DNA from: Sciurus carolinensis
Lineage: Eukaryota > Chordata > Mammalia > Rodentia > Sciuridae
Direction of reading: 5' to 3'
DNA length: 64,000 bases
Assembly (NCBI RefSeq): GCF_902686445.1
Contig: NC_062226.1
Location: 15,782,001-15,846,000, forward strand
The notes under the pieces are model-generated. The model ran no database searches. It saw nothing but the letters and a program-made list of their open reading frames with translations, and was not told the DNA's origin. Positions 35,347 to 46,520 of the stretch are shown here, piece after piece. A program made the position numbers and the translations under genes. Positions within the stretch are counted from its first letter, which is position 1; each line of letters begins with the position of its first letter.

Positions 35347-35816
35347 ACAGGTCCAATAAAGTTCTTATATCCACAATATAAAAAGACCCTTAAAACCTGA
35401 CACAATTTGTCATTACGGAGCTTAAAGTTAACACAATAATGAAAAGCCCTCATAGAGCCCAAGGTTAGGGAGAGGAGAGAGTAGAATGTGGCTGCTGGTG
35501 AATAGAGGGTTTCTTTCTTGGGGGTGATGTGAATATTCTGGAATTAGGAGTGAAGTTTTCCCTCTATATCTATGGATTCCCTGAATATACAAAAAAAACT
35601 GATTTGTTTAATGTAAATTCATGAATTGTATGGTGCCTGAATCATCTCAGTTCTAAATAAAGCAGTTAAAAAAAAAAAGACATAAAATTTGCTGTCTTAA
35701 GTCTTCCTAATTGTATTTGCTGTTGTTATAGATACTGTTTTTGTTGTTACCACATCATAATCAAGCCTATGCTGACTAATACAGCAATTTACCCAAATTG
35801 ATGGAACATATTTACA

Positions 35817-35989
35817 ATACTGAGGCTTGAACTCAGGATGCTTATCACTGAGCTCCATCCCCAACTCCTTATATTTTTATTTTGATCAAGGACTCACTAA
35901 TTTGCAGAAACTGACTTTGGACTTGCAATTCATCTGAGACCCTCCTGAGTCACTGGGATTATAGGCTTGTGCCACCATGTCTGACTGGC
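35817..35989 (-). mobile_element. B4-like (B1 + ID) composite SINE
   Basis: On the plus strand the complement of an ID half ('tgaggcttgaactcagg', 'tcactgagctccatccccaa') is followed by the complement of a B1 half ('ctgggattataggcttgtgc'). A T-rich spacer joins the halves. The order B1-then-ID on the minus strand is that of B4-type SINEs. It is strongly diverged. Confidence 0.65.
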
Positions 35990-36044
35990 AGTAAATATTA
36001 AAAGTTGATTCCTGGTTGAATGAATAAGCATTTTGTTTCCATAA

Positions 36045-36345
36045 GTCTTGCCAACTGGCCAACTCCTGTTCCATTCCCCACAGCAGTTAATGGAGGTTCT
36101 TGACTCTCCACCTTCTCACCAATGTTTGGCATTGTTCTGTTGTATAATGCTTGAAAATTCCATGTGTGTAAAGAAGTATCTTATTTTCTTATTGATAAGT
36201 GGGCTCAGAATGCCTTCATATGCTAGTTGGCCATTTGGATTTCACTTTCTCTGAAATAATAATTCATATCCTTTATCCATTTAAAAATTTTTTCTTTTAA
36301 CATACTGATTTGCAAGTATAATCTTAATATATATTAAAGACATTT
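36045..36345 (-). mobile_element. Old L1 ORF2 fragment
   Basis: 'aatggaggttcttgactctc', 'ccttctcaccaatgtttggc' and 'tatgctagttggccatttgg' on the plus strand match the complement of the ORF2 C-terminal coding region ('ccacatcctcaccaacactt', 'ttggccatttgtatgtcttc'). Confidence 0.5.
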
Positions 36346-37056
36346 TTTAAATTAGTTTTGGATGCTACAATAATTTTATTGTTTTTCAGTTTTCAGGCAT
36401 AATTGATAAGTAAACTTTTATATATTTAAAGTGTACAAGGTAATATTTTGAGATATGTGTAAATTTTGGAGTGTTTATTACAATTATTATATTCATCATC
36501 TCATTACCATCTTTGCCTGAGTGTGTGCATGGGTGTGCATTTACACATATGTTTTGGAGAACACTTAACGTGAACTTCTGTAGCAAATTTCAAGAATATG
36601 ACCCATTATTATTAGCTATAGTTATTTTGTAGTACAAGATGCTCAGGACTTTCTCATATTGCAAATGTAATCTTGTAAATTTTGACCAAAATCTCCCCAT
36701 TTGTCCCACCTCTCCAGAGCCCCAGCTTCTGGCAAACATCATTTCTCTCTGTTTTATGAGTGGAATTTCCTTAGATTCCAACATTCAAGTGTGATCATAT
36801 AGTATTTATATTTGTGTCTCATTTCACTTAATGTTTATGCTCATTAGGTAGATTAATCCATATTGTCACAAATACAGATTCATTCTCTTCTTTTCTTAGA
36901 ATTAAATAATACTTTATCTTGAGGATTGGGAATAACACTGAAATAAATGATCATGGACATGCATATTTGACTTTGGATATATACCAGAAGTGGGATGACT
37001 GATATGTGGTAGTTTTAATTTAGGTTATTTCTTATTTTACTTTTTTAGAAACCTCC

Positions 37057-37924
37057 TGTGTTAATTGACTTTACATGACAGTGACAAAAATATCTGACAA
37101 GAACAATGAAATTATGATATTTGCAGGAAAAGAGATAGAACTAGAGAATATCATGCTAAGTGAAATAAACCAAGCCCCCAAAACAAAAGGTGAATGTTTT
37201 TTTCTGATAAGCGGATGCTGATGCACAGTTGTGGGGTGTTAGAGAAGAATGAAGGACCTTCAGATTGTGCAGAAAGGAGTGAGGTAAGGGATGGGATGGT
37301 GGGGATGGGAAGGACAGGAGAATGAAACAGACGTTATCACCCTACATACATGTATGATTACAGGACTGCTGTGACTCAGCACCATGTACAGCCAGAGAAA
37401 TGAAAAGCTGTGCTCCATTTGTGTCAAAATGAATTCTACTATCATGTATAATCATTTAGAACAAATAAAAAAATGATTAAAGAACAGCCTAGAGGAGGGA
37501 AATTTTGTTTGGGGCTCACAGTTTTAGAGGTCTCAGTCATAGATGGCCTACTACATTGTTCTGGGCCCAACGTGAGGCAGAATATCATTGCAGAGGTATC
37601 CGAAGGAGGCAAACCTCTCCCTTCATGGCAATCAGGAAGCAGAGAGAAATAGAGAGAAAGAGAAAGAGAAACAGAAACAGAAGCAGTCAGAAGGACAGAG
37701 AGGAAGGGCCGTAGGGAAATTGAACCTTTCCATGGAGTGACCCTAGTACCCACCTCCTCCTGCCACGCCCCAACTGCCTACAGTTAGCAACCAGTCAGTC
37801 CATTCAAACTAGGATGAACTGCTTAGGTAAAAGTACTCATAGTACAACCATTTCACCTCTGAACAGTCCTGCATTAACACAGGAAATTTGGGGCGGGGGG
37901 TCACCTCATTTCCAAAACATGACA
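37057..37924 (-). mobile_element. MaLR LTR with 5-bp TSD, split by an L1
   Basis: The LTR complement starts 'tgtgttaattgactttacat' and ends 'tccaaaacatgaca', with 'ctcacagttttagaggtctc' and 'ggaagcagagagaaatagag' inside (MaLR order read backward). The TSD 'cctcc' lies at 37052-37056 and 37925-37929. Removing the LTR and one copy restores L1M text ('gaaacctcc' joined to 'acactgttttc'). Without the nested L1 it is about 490 bases, a normal MaLR LTR size. Confidence 0.8.
37106..37479 (+). mobile_element. Lineage L1 3' end nested in the MaLR LTR
   Basis: 'atcatgctaagtgaaataaa' (ORF2 end), then 'tctgataagcggatgctgat', a GA-rich UTR, 'ttctactatcatgtataatc' and an A-rich tail. The direct repeat 'aagaaca' lies at 37099-37105 and 37480-37486. 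LTR text resumes right after it. Confidence 0.75.
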
Positions 37925-38618
37925 CCTCCACACTGTTTTCTATAATATTTGTATGGATTTACTATCTTACCAACAGTATATAAATTTCCTTTCCTCATGA
38001 CTTTGTCAACATTTACTCTCATTTGACTTTTCAGTGATACCCACTCTAATGTATGTGAGATGATATTCTATTGTGTTTTGATTGGCATGTTGATTATATT
38101 TTCATGCCCTATTGGCCATTTCTACATCCTCATTCAAAAATACTTTTTAGGTAATCTGTGCCTTTTCTGATTTATCAAATGTGTTTTGATCTGCAGTTCT
38201 TTTACCTCCTAAGTTAAGTTTATCCCTACAGGTCTTATTTCTTCTTAAGATACTGAGAAGGGATTGTTTTCTTAAACAATTTTAATTTTTAAAAACATCA
38301 TTATTAGTATACAGAAAAGTAACTGATTTTTTTTATTTTATAACCTGCAACTTTATCAATTTCTTAACCACAGAATCTTAAGTGTTTTCTACATATAAAA
38401 CCACACCATTAGCAAGTGTTGTGCCAGCCTACATTTATACAAAGAATATTGGGAATGGTGATCCTTTCAAGTACTACATTCAGATTCTTATTTTCAGTCA
38501 CCTTTATGTAGTGCTCCTAAGGTGCCCATATGTGCTGCTGTTAAAAAACGTACAGGAGCAGTTCTAAAACAGAACTACATGAACATTCCTCTGGATTGTG
38601 TCTTTCATTTTTTTGTTT

Positions 38619-38817
38619 CTTTTTTTTTACTGAGAATTGAACCCAGGGTTACTTTATCACTGAGCTTTCACTGAGCTATCACTGAGCTACATCCCCAGTC
38701 CTTTTTATTTTGACATAGTGTCTTGCTAAGTTGGTAAGGCTGGCCTTGAACTTGCGATCCTCTTGCCTCAGCCTCTCAAGTTTCTGGGATTACAGAAGTG
38801 TGCCACTACAATCAACC
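38619..38817 (-). mobile_element. B4-like composite SINE inside L1M
   Basis: ID-half complement ('actgagaattgaacccaggg', 'gagctacatccccagtcc'), T-rich link, then B1-half complement ('tggccttgaacttgcgatcc', 'cctcagcctctcaagtttct', 'gggattacagaagtgtgcca'). Inside the ID half, 'atcactgagct' is present three times in tandem at 38655-38688, where one copy is normal. Confidence 0.8.
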
Positions 38818-38987
38818 TTTTATTTCTTTTTCTTTCCAGATCTTCCCGTACTGTGTTGAATGGAAATGGTCAGAGAGACATCCTTGTCATGTTTCTGATC
38901 TTTGGAGGTAAATCTTTTAGCTTCTTACCACTGAGTATAAAGTTAGCTGTGGGTTTGTCATATATGACTTTTATAATATTAAGGTAC

Positions 38988-39050
38988 AAATGCATTCTAC
39001 TGTCATGTACAACTAAGTAGAACAAATTTAAAAATTAATTAAAAATAATA
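38988..39050 (+). mobile_element. Very short L1 3' tail insertion
   Basis: 'aaatgcattctactgtcatg' then 'tacaactaagtagaacaaat' and an A-rich end: just the last ~40 bases of the lineage L1 plus its tail, flanked by minus-strand L1M text on both sides ('ttataatattaaggtac' and 'acctaatttattcag'). Confidence 0.6.
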
Positions 39051-40799
39051 CCTAATTTATTCAGACTTTCTATCACGAAATGATGTCAAATTTTATTATC
39101 TTTTTTTCTACTTCTTTTGAGATGTTTGCATGAATTTGTTTGATATGCATGCCTTTAATGTGATGTGTCATATTTATTTACTTATGTAAGTTGCACGGAA
39201 GGGATAAATCCCATTTGATCATAGTGTATGATCCTTTTACTACGCAGTTGTATTTGGTATGTCAGCGTTTTGTTATGGAGTTTTGCATCTCTGTTAATCA
39301 GGGATATTAACCTGTATTTTCCTGCATTTGCAGTGTCCTTGCTTGGTTTTTGTATCTGGGTATTTTGGGCCTCGTTAAATAGATTTGGAAAAAGTACTTC
39401 CCCTTCGATTTTGAGCTGTTTTGACTAAACATGGGGTCCCCAGTTTCTCTCACGTTCTCTTTGTCCTTACAGAGATAGGCACAGTGGCTTGACTTTTGTG
39501 ACTTAGCCAACTCGGGTGATAGCTCTGTCCTGGGAGCCACAGCAGTGCAGTCTTCTTTGAAACTCTGTTATCTGAGGTCAGCATTGTCAAAGCTTCCGAG
39601 GTCCCTCAATGGTTAAGTCCTCAGTTACCTGTGGCAGTGGTGATAGCAGGAAAGGCTACTACAGTCCTTGATGTGAAGGCTTCTGGGATCCTGCTCTTTT
39701 CCCTCTCCCTAACTGAGGGGATCCCTCATGGCTCTGAGTCTGTCATGGCCTTCTGGCAGCAATGATACCTCCAGGTTCCAGGGCATAGGCTTCAAGACTG
39801 GTTTTGAAGTTGGAATTCTGGGCTCAAGTGCTGTGGAAATATTGAGCACATCTTCAAGTATAGGTGTACTCACTGAGGTGTGGAAAGGAGTAGAGTGATT
39901 GCAGAGATAGGGTATGTGGCTCTGGGGCAACACCCTCGCCCCCACAACCAACTCAGACTGAGGAGAAGGATCCACAACTGTGGCTTAGGTCCTGGGGGCA
40001 GGGAAAAGTGGCAATTCAGTGTTTTGAAACAGTGGGTTTCAAAAACCACTGCAGCTCAGGCCCTAAGGGGTGGGAGACAGTGATTGACAGGCCCCAGAAG
40101 TAGTGGGACATAGCAGAAACTTGGGTCCCAGGAGTGGAATACAGCAGCAACACAGGCTCTGGAGATGGGACTACTCCGCAGCAGATTGACCATGGAGAAC
40201 ATGGATGAGTGGCTACTCAGATCCCTGGATGGTAATGTGGATTCTGGGGCCCTGACACAGACAGCAATGGCCCAGGCATGCAGCAGCTACTTAGGTCAGA
40301 ACATAATACAAAATCAACTCTGATCCTTAGGATAGAGGGTGGGGGCAGCAGCTCTGACTGTGGAGATCGGGGCACAGCATTCCTTCCCTGTCTCCGAGAA
40401 CTGCAACAGCATGAACTCTGGCGACTTCCTCAGAGGGGCTTGACGTTGGTGTAGACTGGGGATCCCCAAGGCTCCAGGTACTCTAGCTGTCATGAGGATT
40501 GCTGGGGTGTGTGTACTTGGCTTTTCTCCATGCAGGTAATCCCTTTGAGTCAGTTCCTCCTATCCCAAACTCTTTCTGAATGGGGGATGGAGTGATCATC
40601 CAGCATACTCTATCCTTTTCTGTGAGATCATCCTTGGTTTACCTACTATGTAGAGTCTCTGCTACTTCTTTGCTGTACTCAGGAGCTCTGCCACAATTAC
40701 CATCGTTGGGATTTAGATATTAATTCATTGCTTTTGTTGTTTTGGGGGGTAGAAGGTGAGTGTTGGGATCTGCAATCTTGTTGACATTATCCCTCTAAA

Positions 40800-41440
40800 C
40801 CTGAGGTTTTTAATAGTCATATTTGATAATTGCAAGTAGCACCTACCAAAATATGTTTCACTGTTGGCCTTTTCCAAGATATTGTTTTTAAGTAGAATCT
40901 GTAATTTTTATATTTAAAATTCATGCTTTTCTAAAACCTGATAGTTTATCATTATAAGACTATAATTCTCTGATATAGTAGTCTATTGCTTTGATAGTAA
41001 TTTTTTTATATATAAGTTCTTAATCTACCCTGAGTGATATTGATTTTCCCTGTGTCATTATTCATTCTCCCCACTACCATCTATTGCAAATATGTCCTTT
41101 CCTCATTGGTTTATAGTACCATTCCTACAATATACTGAGTTGTTACTTGTAAGTGAGTCTGGTTTTAAAATCTTTCTACTCTTTAAATTTTCTTTCACCA
41201 ACTAGTCTGTTGGTCCTTTGCTGTTTAAATCTATCACTTTGTATTACTGTAATTTTGCCTTCATGACCGATAGGAACAATCCTCCTTTGCTCTTTTATAT
41301 ATATATTTTTTTCAAAATTGACTTAGATATTTGGAAATTTTTATTTTGCTATATACATTTTAGAAGATTTGTCAAACTCTTTAAAATTGTTAAAGTAAAT
41401 GTTAAATTCCCAGGTGTTTCAGAATTTGAGAAAATTTTGT
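40800..41440 (-). mobile_element. Old L1 ORF2 fragment
   Basis: 'actagtctgttggtcctttg', 'cactttgtattactgtaatt' and 'cttagatatttggaaatttt' are complements of the ORF2 region following the reverse transcriptase. It is heavily diverged with no open frame. Confidence 0.45.
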
Positions 41441-41479
41441 AAATGTCACTCAATATCTATTTAGCACTTTGCCAAATTG

Positions 41480-41660
41480 TATAACGTTAGGGGATCTTGT
41501 CATGAGCTAAACACTATGCAAAATAATTTATATGCTGTGCTGCATTCATTTCTCATAGAAATTCTACAATGACTTCATGTTGTTAGCATCATTTTAAAGG
41601 TCTTGCAGAAACTTTAACAAGGTCAGTTTCTTAGGATCACCATTAGTGTTCAATACAATG
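41480..41660 (+). mobile_element. MIR3-like SINE fragment
   Basis: 'tcatgagctaaacactatgc', 'atttctcatagaaattctac' and 'catcattttaaaggtcttgc' follow the order of the MIR3-type consensus (gagcactta..., ctcacaacaacc, ccattttacagatg). Confidence 0.45.
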
Positions 41661-44165
41661 AGTTAAACTCTAGATATGATCTTAGTCATTTATTATCTTC
41701 CCAGGTAATTAAACATTAGCTATATCTTTCAACTCTATAGAGTAGTTTCAAATTCCTCCAGGATGCCCACAGAAAAAACTTCTGGACTTTGTGTCTCCAA
41801 TGGAAGCAAGAGTTTTCTCCTTGGAAATCCAATGGCACTTAATTTATACTGTTCTTTGGTAGAACAATGGTAGAATATTTCTTTGGAGCTATGGGTTCAC
41901 AGTGTGATGATTTACTTGCAAAATAACTTTGGGGCAGATAGAATAGATAACATAACTCCCATAGAGTATAGTTGGCTCTGTTTGGATTTGATATGCAATC
42001 CAGTAAGAATATCAATGCTTAAATTACAGTGGTTATAAGAACTTAAGAAGAAAGAATAAATGCTTACCCCAAGAAAAACGGTTTATTCCTCTTTAGAAAT
42101 TTGGTCATTACTAGTTAAAGAAATGCTTCTCTTTGTCCTATCTCTAGCTGCATGGAAGACAACCCCTCTTCTAAATCCTGTGACTGCACTGATATTTAAC
42201 TTCAGAGAAGCATTATGTGAAAATGGGACATTATCTTTGCCTCTCATTTCTACTGCCCCTCTCTCTGTAAGGCTACATTATAGACTTTGAGCTGGCAGTA
42301 GTAACAGTAGACAAGTTCGTGAAATACAAATTTGTCTTTTGTTTCTATAACATCCAATGCTAAAAATGTAATTATTTTTACTGCAGTTCAAAAAAGACAA
42401 AAAAATTATTTAGATTAAGTTGTTAAAGATAGGATGCATTATGTCTTTGGAGGTCACATATCAGCAGCCCACTGATTCATGAGTTACTCCTAAAGATAAG
42501 AGAACCCAGGTTTATCCATGCCCAGGTGATCTCCCCCATGAACTATGAGTTACATCTGACCCTGGTAAAATTCTCCTCCACTTTGTATATGATCAGCTGA
42601 CTCTAACTCAGCTTTCCTGACATCTCAGGAGGAATATAAATGAATTGAGAAAATGCTCACAATAAAATGTTGATGAGTTAAGCAGAATGTAAACCTGTAA
42701 TTACTGTAGGATTTCAAAGTATAAGAATGACTATACTGTGTGGAAAAAAAGATTTAATAGAAATAAATCAAAATGAAACAGCAGCTAACTCAAGATGATG
42801 ATGTTATATGGGATTTTTACTTATTTATTCACTTTTATTTCTCAAACTGTAGGCATTGAACATTGAAGTAGAAATGGCTAACTGATCACCAAAATACATG
42901 ATCCGCCTTCCACAGCACTGAGTGTGCTAAGCAAAGCTCACTCAGCAGGAGATATATTTCACAGGCCCCCTTGCTTCCAGGTAGGGCCATGTGACTGTTT
43001 GCTTGCCTAGAGAATTTGGGAGAATCAAACAAATGAAGTTAGAGTAGTAAGTATCCATTTCTCTACCCATTTTTCCCCTCAGAAGGCATAATGAGGTCCT
43101 AAACATTGTCAGAACCACACAATGGAAGAAACTTGAATTTTCACTTGGAAGTTGCCTGCTAAATAGGAACATCTATATTTGCTGATTGTCTGAGCAAAAC
43201 ATATTTCTATTGTGAATCAACTGCTTTTGTTTGAGCTTTCTTAAGAAAAGATGCTATAAAAGAGACTTTTAGGCAGGTTTCTTTTTAAAAAATGATACAA
43301 GGAGCAAGAGTGAAAGGTCAGTGAAGGGAGTCAGAGATGCAGAAAAAGAAAAGTTAAGGATGCATTACAGAGTTGGCCCTTACTGCAGACAGCTGGTGCT
43401 CAGTCCCACCAGGACTTCTGAGGAGGCTTGTAAATTCATCTCCAAACAGTGAACCCACGGCAGAGAAATAGGAATCATGCATGCATCTGTTTCAGCACCA
43501 AATGTTCAAGCGCTGATCCTTGGGCATCAATTCTCTGTCTTTCACGTGGCACAGGCTGGCATGCAAAGTGTATCACACAGGTGTTCCTTGTTGAACAGGT
43601 AGAGAACCCTGGGTCCAAAAGGTAAAGATGCCTGATGCATATCTGAGGCAAGGTATCACTTGGTTTTGTCTGAATTAGGCCAATCGTGACTAAGAGGCTG
43701 GAGAAAACTCTCAGGCACAAAGAATTTGAAGTGCATAGGAAATCTTTATTAGAAGCACAGAAATGCCCGATTGGTTTATAACAACATTCATCCTTCTCTT
43801 AACTAAAACAAACATATATTACTCTTGTAATTGGAAAAGTACCCATGTGCATGCAATTATGCACACATATTGGTTTGCTTTTGTAAAATAGCTCAGTATC
43901 CCCATGACTCTCTCCACTTGAGAATCATATTTGGAGCACAATCTCCCAGTGAGCCACCCTGGGTGTCTCGGTGTCTAACATCATTTTTTCTTCAATTATG
44001 TGACAGCCAAAGCCAACCAGTCCAACCTCTTAAATACTGATCAAATATTTCCGTTTTGTGTTTGTTGCCTCCTCCTTGGTCAAGGCCTTTATAAGCACAT
44101 CCCTGATTTATTGCAAGGACCCAATCCCATATTTATTTTTTATTTATAAAATTAAAATATATTGT
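41661..44165. other. Mostly unique DNA
   Basis: No gene recognised. The stretch 42930-43250 ('tccaggtagggccatgtgac') resembles an old interspersed repeat whose family I cannot name. The remainder looks unique. Confidence 0.35.
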
Positions 44166-44169
44166 GATT

Positions 44170-44392
44170 AAACTCTGTTTAAAACTTACTTCAAGGACCC
44201 CAGATCATAAAACCCAAGCTCTTTATGTAAAATTCTATATGTTTCATAATCCATTCCAAACACTCATCTCTATCCTCACCTCCATGCCTGACATATCCTG
44301 ATATTCTCAGGAAAACCCAAGTTCTTTCATGGCACTCTGATTTTTGAGCATGTCTTTCTCTCTTGGGAATACTTTTGATCATTTTTATGTAA
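44170..44392 (+). mobile_element. L2 fragment
   Basis: 'aacccaagctctttatgtaa', 'aatccattccaaacactcat' and 'tctcttgggaatacttttga' match the L2 'ctgcctggaatactctt' region and the sequence before it. Confidence 0.45.
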
Positions 44393-44730
44393 AGTCATGG
44401 TTGACTAACTTCAGCCTTTCAGACTAAATCCAGTCCACCACCTATGAACTAAAATGTCTTTACATTTTTAAATGATGAACAATGCTTTAAAATGAACTAG
44501 TTTGTGACCTGAAAAATCATGGAAAATTCAAATTACCTGGGCCTTAAAACAAGACTTCTTGGAACACATCCGTTTCTGCCTATTTTTTTGTGTGTGTGTG
44601 TTTTGGTTTTTTTTCTTCATTGTCTGTGGCTGCTTTTGGTTGAGTAGTTCTACCAAATTCTGTGAACCACAAGTATTTTTTGTGTGTCTTCTTATTGAAA
44701 ATATTTGCGGAGAATTTCTACTGTTCCCTC
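44393..44730 (+). mobile_element. Probable hAT-type DNA transposon fossil
   Basis: 'actaaatccagtccaccacc', 'ttcttggaacacatccgttt', 'cattgtctgtggctgctttt', 'ggttgagtagttctac' and 'attgaaaatatttgcggag' are in the order of a common mammalian non-autonomous element whose consensus reads 'tggaacacagccacgcccat' and 'gtctatggctgcttttgcgc'. I am not sure of its family name. Confidence 0.5.
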
Positions 44731-44779
44731 AAATCCTTCCCAGGAAGGGCCGTTCCACATCTCTGCCTCCATGGCATGA

Positions 44780-45015
44780 ACTGGGCCGACTGGACTTGAT
44801 GCTGAATTTGTCAACTAAAAACCTGTGCAACTTGGCCAAGTTATTCTAACTCGATGCCTCCACATCCTCATCTACTGAACAAACATAATGACAGTAACTT
44901 GACAGTAACGACATCAGAGAGTTACTGGTGAAGATTTCATGCAATAATATATGAAAAGCACTAAGCACAGTATGAGCACATAGTACATTTTCAGTTAATA
45001 TCAGCTATTATGATG
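44780..45015 (+). mobile_element. MIR SINE
   Basis: 'tgtgcaacttggccaagtta', 'tccacatcctcatctactga' and 'gcactaagcacagtatgagc' then 'acatagtacattttcag' follow MIR order. Confidence 0.65.
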
Positions 45016-45229
45016 TTTGCATAGTTCCTAAAGCTTAAATGATGTCCTGGGGTCTCCCAAGAGACATCACTGACCAGACAATATCTCCTGCACACACTGC
45101 TCTATGGCATTACTTGCATTGCAAGCTGTTTTAATGTGCTCATTTGTTGTTAAATGAAATGGTGCGTTTGTAGAAGCAAAGACAGGCTTGGAAAAAGAGT
45201 CTTTTCATTTTATCTAAGGATCTCTCTCA

Positions 45230-45660
45230 ATCTTGTTGTGCTTACATCTATCTTCTTCCTGCTGGGTTTGTTTTCCTTTTCTCCCTCCATTTCTTTCTGC
45301 TGGCTATCTATGTCTCTTGCTGCTTTTTCAACTAGCTTGATTTACTTCATTTCATTTTTCATCCTCTTCAGCCTAGCTGCACTCCTCCCCACCCCTAACC
45401 ACTTTTATTTACTATTTTCCAAGATTTCTCCTCTCTCCCCTCTTCCTTAGCCTTTCCCCCAATTTTTATCTCATGCTCCTGTCTCTTCCCAATTTTACCC
45501 CCTGGGCTTTTTGTTTGCTTTACAACCTGTCATTGATTTTTGTCAACAGTTTTTCTACCTCTGTTCTTTCTTATCATCCTGTCTTTCTCCCATTTTACTT
45601 TTTTTCTGTCACCTTCCTATTCCGTCCACTGACCTTCCTCTGCTTCTGCCTCCTTATGCA
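45230..45660 (+). repeat. Pyrimidine-rich stretch
   Basis: About 430 bases strongly enriched in C and T on the plus strand, without a clean repeat unit. It explains the long hydrophobic open frames at 45154-45735, which I do not consider genes. Confidence 0.6.
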
Positions 45661-46145
45661 ACTGGTTCCCCTCCCAGGGTAAAGGCAGCTAGTTACCCAG
45701 CCCCTGATGGTCAATGGATAACAAAAAGCTGTTAGGAACTCAGCTAAAGAAGAAGACGAGCTGTCTGAGGGAGTCGGCTGCTTGGGGAACATCTTGAGAC
45801 CAAACAGAAAATGAAGTGGTCAGGAAAGAAGAGGAGGCTGTGTTTAATGGAATGGAAATAAAATAGGTGAGAGAAAATGAGATGGAAAAGCAGAGATGTA
45901 CGACACAGGAGAATTTAGCTGGAATGAGATTGTCATCAGATCAGCTGGGGGGAGAGAATGGAAAAACAAACTGTTAAAGTGAATTCTTTGCGTCACCGTG
46001 AGCTTTTCATTCTCAGTTTGCTGGCTTGGCTTCTCAACCCTGTCTTGCTGCCCCCTAACCATCTTGATTTATTCTTCTCTTCACCTTTTTTTTGCTAGTT
46101 ACCCAGCCCTGAGTGGTTCCTATTTGCTGGCACTTTGGGTTTCTA
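45661..46145. other. Stretch without recognised features
   Basis: Purine-rich on the plus strand around 45840-46000. No gene or repeat family is recognised. Confidence 0.4.
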
Positions 46146-46149
46146 GACC

Positions 46150-46520
46150 AAGGGTGTGGCATAGTGGTTAGAAGTACAGATCTAGGAGCCGGACAAGATT
46201 TGGGACTTGACTCTAAAAATCTGACTGCTTCTGTTGAACTAGGATGTTATAAAATTAATTTGTTCTCATCTCTAAGCATAAGCCCTGGAACAGCTACACT
46301 GGACTACCATCCCATATCTCCTCTTCCTAGTTTTGTGACCTTGGCAGTTTATTAACTTTGCTGGTCCTTTGCTTCTTTCTGACAATGATAATAATGCTTA
46401 CTTGAATAGATAAGTTTGATGTGATAATTAAATGAAATGATTGAGGTCAAGAGGAAGGTACAGTGCCCAGCACATAATCAAGCCCAGTCCATGTTTGCTG
46501 GGTCATTATTATTATTTTAT
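46150..46520 (+). mobile_element. MIR SINE with an internal interruption
   Basis: The MIR head 'gtgtggcatagtggttagaa' is at 46155 and 'tcttcctagttttgtgacct' is at 46322, followed by the AATGATAATAATG core and 'acagtgcccagcacataatc'. About 100 bases near 46220-46310 do not fit MIR and may be an insertion. Confidence 0.65.

Larger units (their letters stand above)
25195..35662 (+). mobile_element. Ancient L1M backbone split by later insertions
   Basis: Pieces of one old L1, in the same strand and in protein order: ORF1-side sequence at about 25195-25641 ('gagcatcagtataagactca', 'gctggaattacaacaaagaa'); the start of ORF2 at about 25960-26228 ('cattattcaactatatatta'); endonuclease region at 26687-26724 ('aatagttatcttaattcaga') resuming at 32439-32720; reverse-transcriptase words at 32740-32870 ('atgataaaaactgtcaacaa'); a short piece at 34222-34280; the ORF2 C-terminal half at 34687-35440 ('agaaatagactcacagaaac'); and an L1M-type 3' UTR to the A run at 35651-35662. 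The remaining DNA in the interval is later insertions, listed separately. Confidence 0.6.
36365..40795 (-). mobile_element. Second ancient L1M, interrupted
   Basis: A minus-strand L1. 3' UTR complement at about 36365-36900 ('aaggtaatattttgagatat', 'cagagccccagcttctggca'), then the ORF2 C-terminus ('tggatatataccagaagtgg') to 37051. It continues at 37930-38420, then reverse-transcriptase wording at 38830-38985 and 39055-39425 ('gacatccttgtcatgtttct', 'gggataaatcccatttgatc'). The part 39430-40795, ending 'tctgcaatcttgttgacatt', may be its 5' UTR after an internal deletion; that part is inference. Confidence 0.6.

Noticed and set aside
45154..45735. Hydrophobic plus-strand frames suggesting a membrane protein
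   Set aside because: They follow directly from a pyrimidine-rich stretch (Phe, Leu, Ser, Pro codons); no supporting gene structure.
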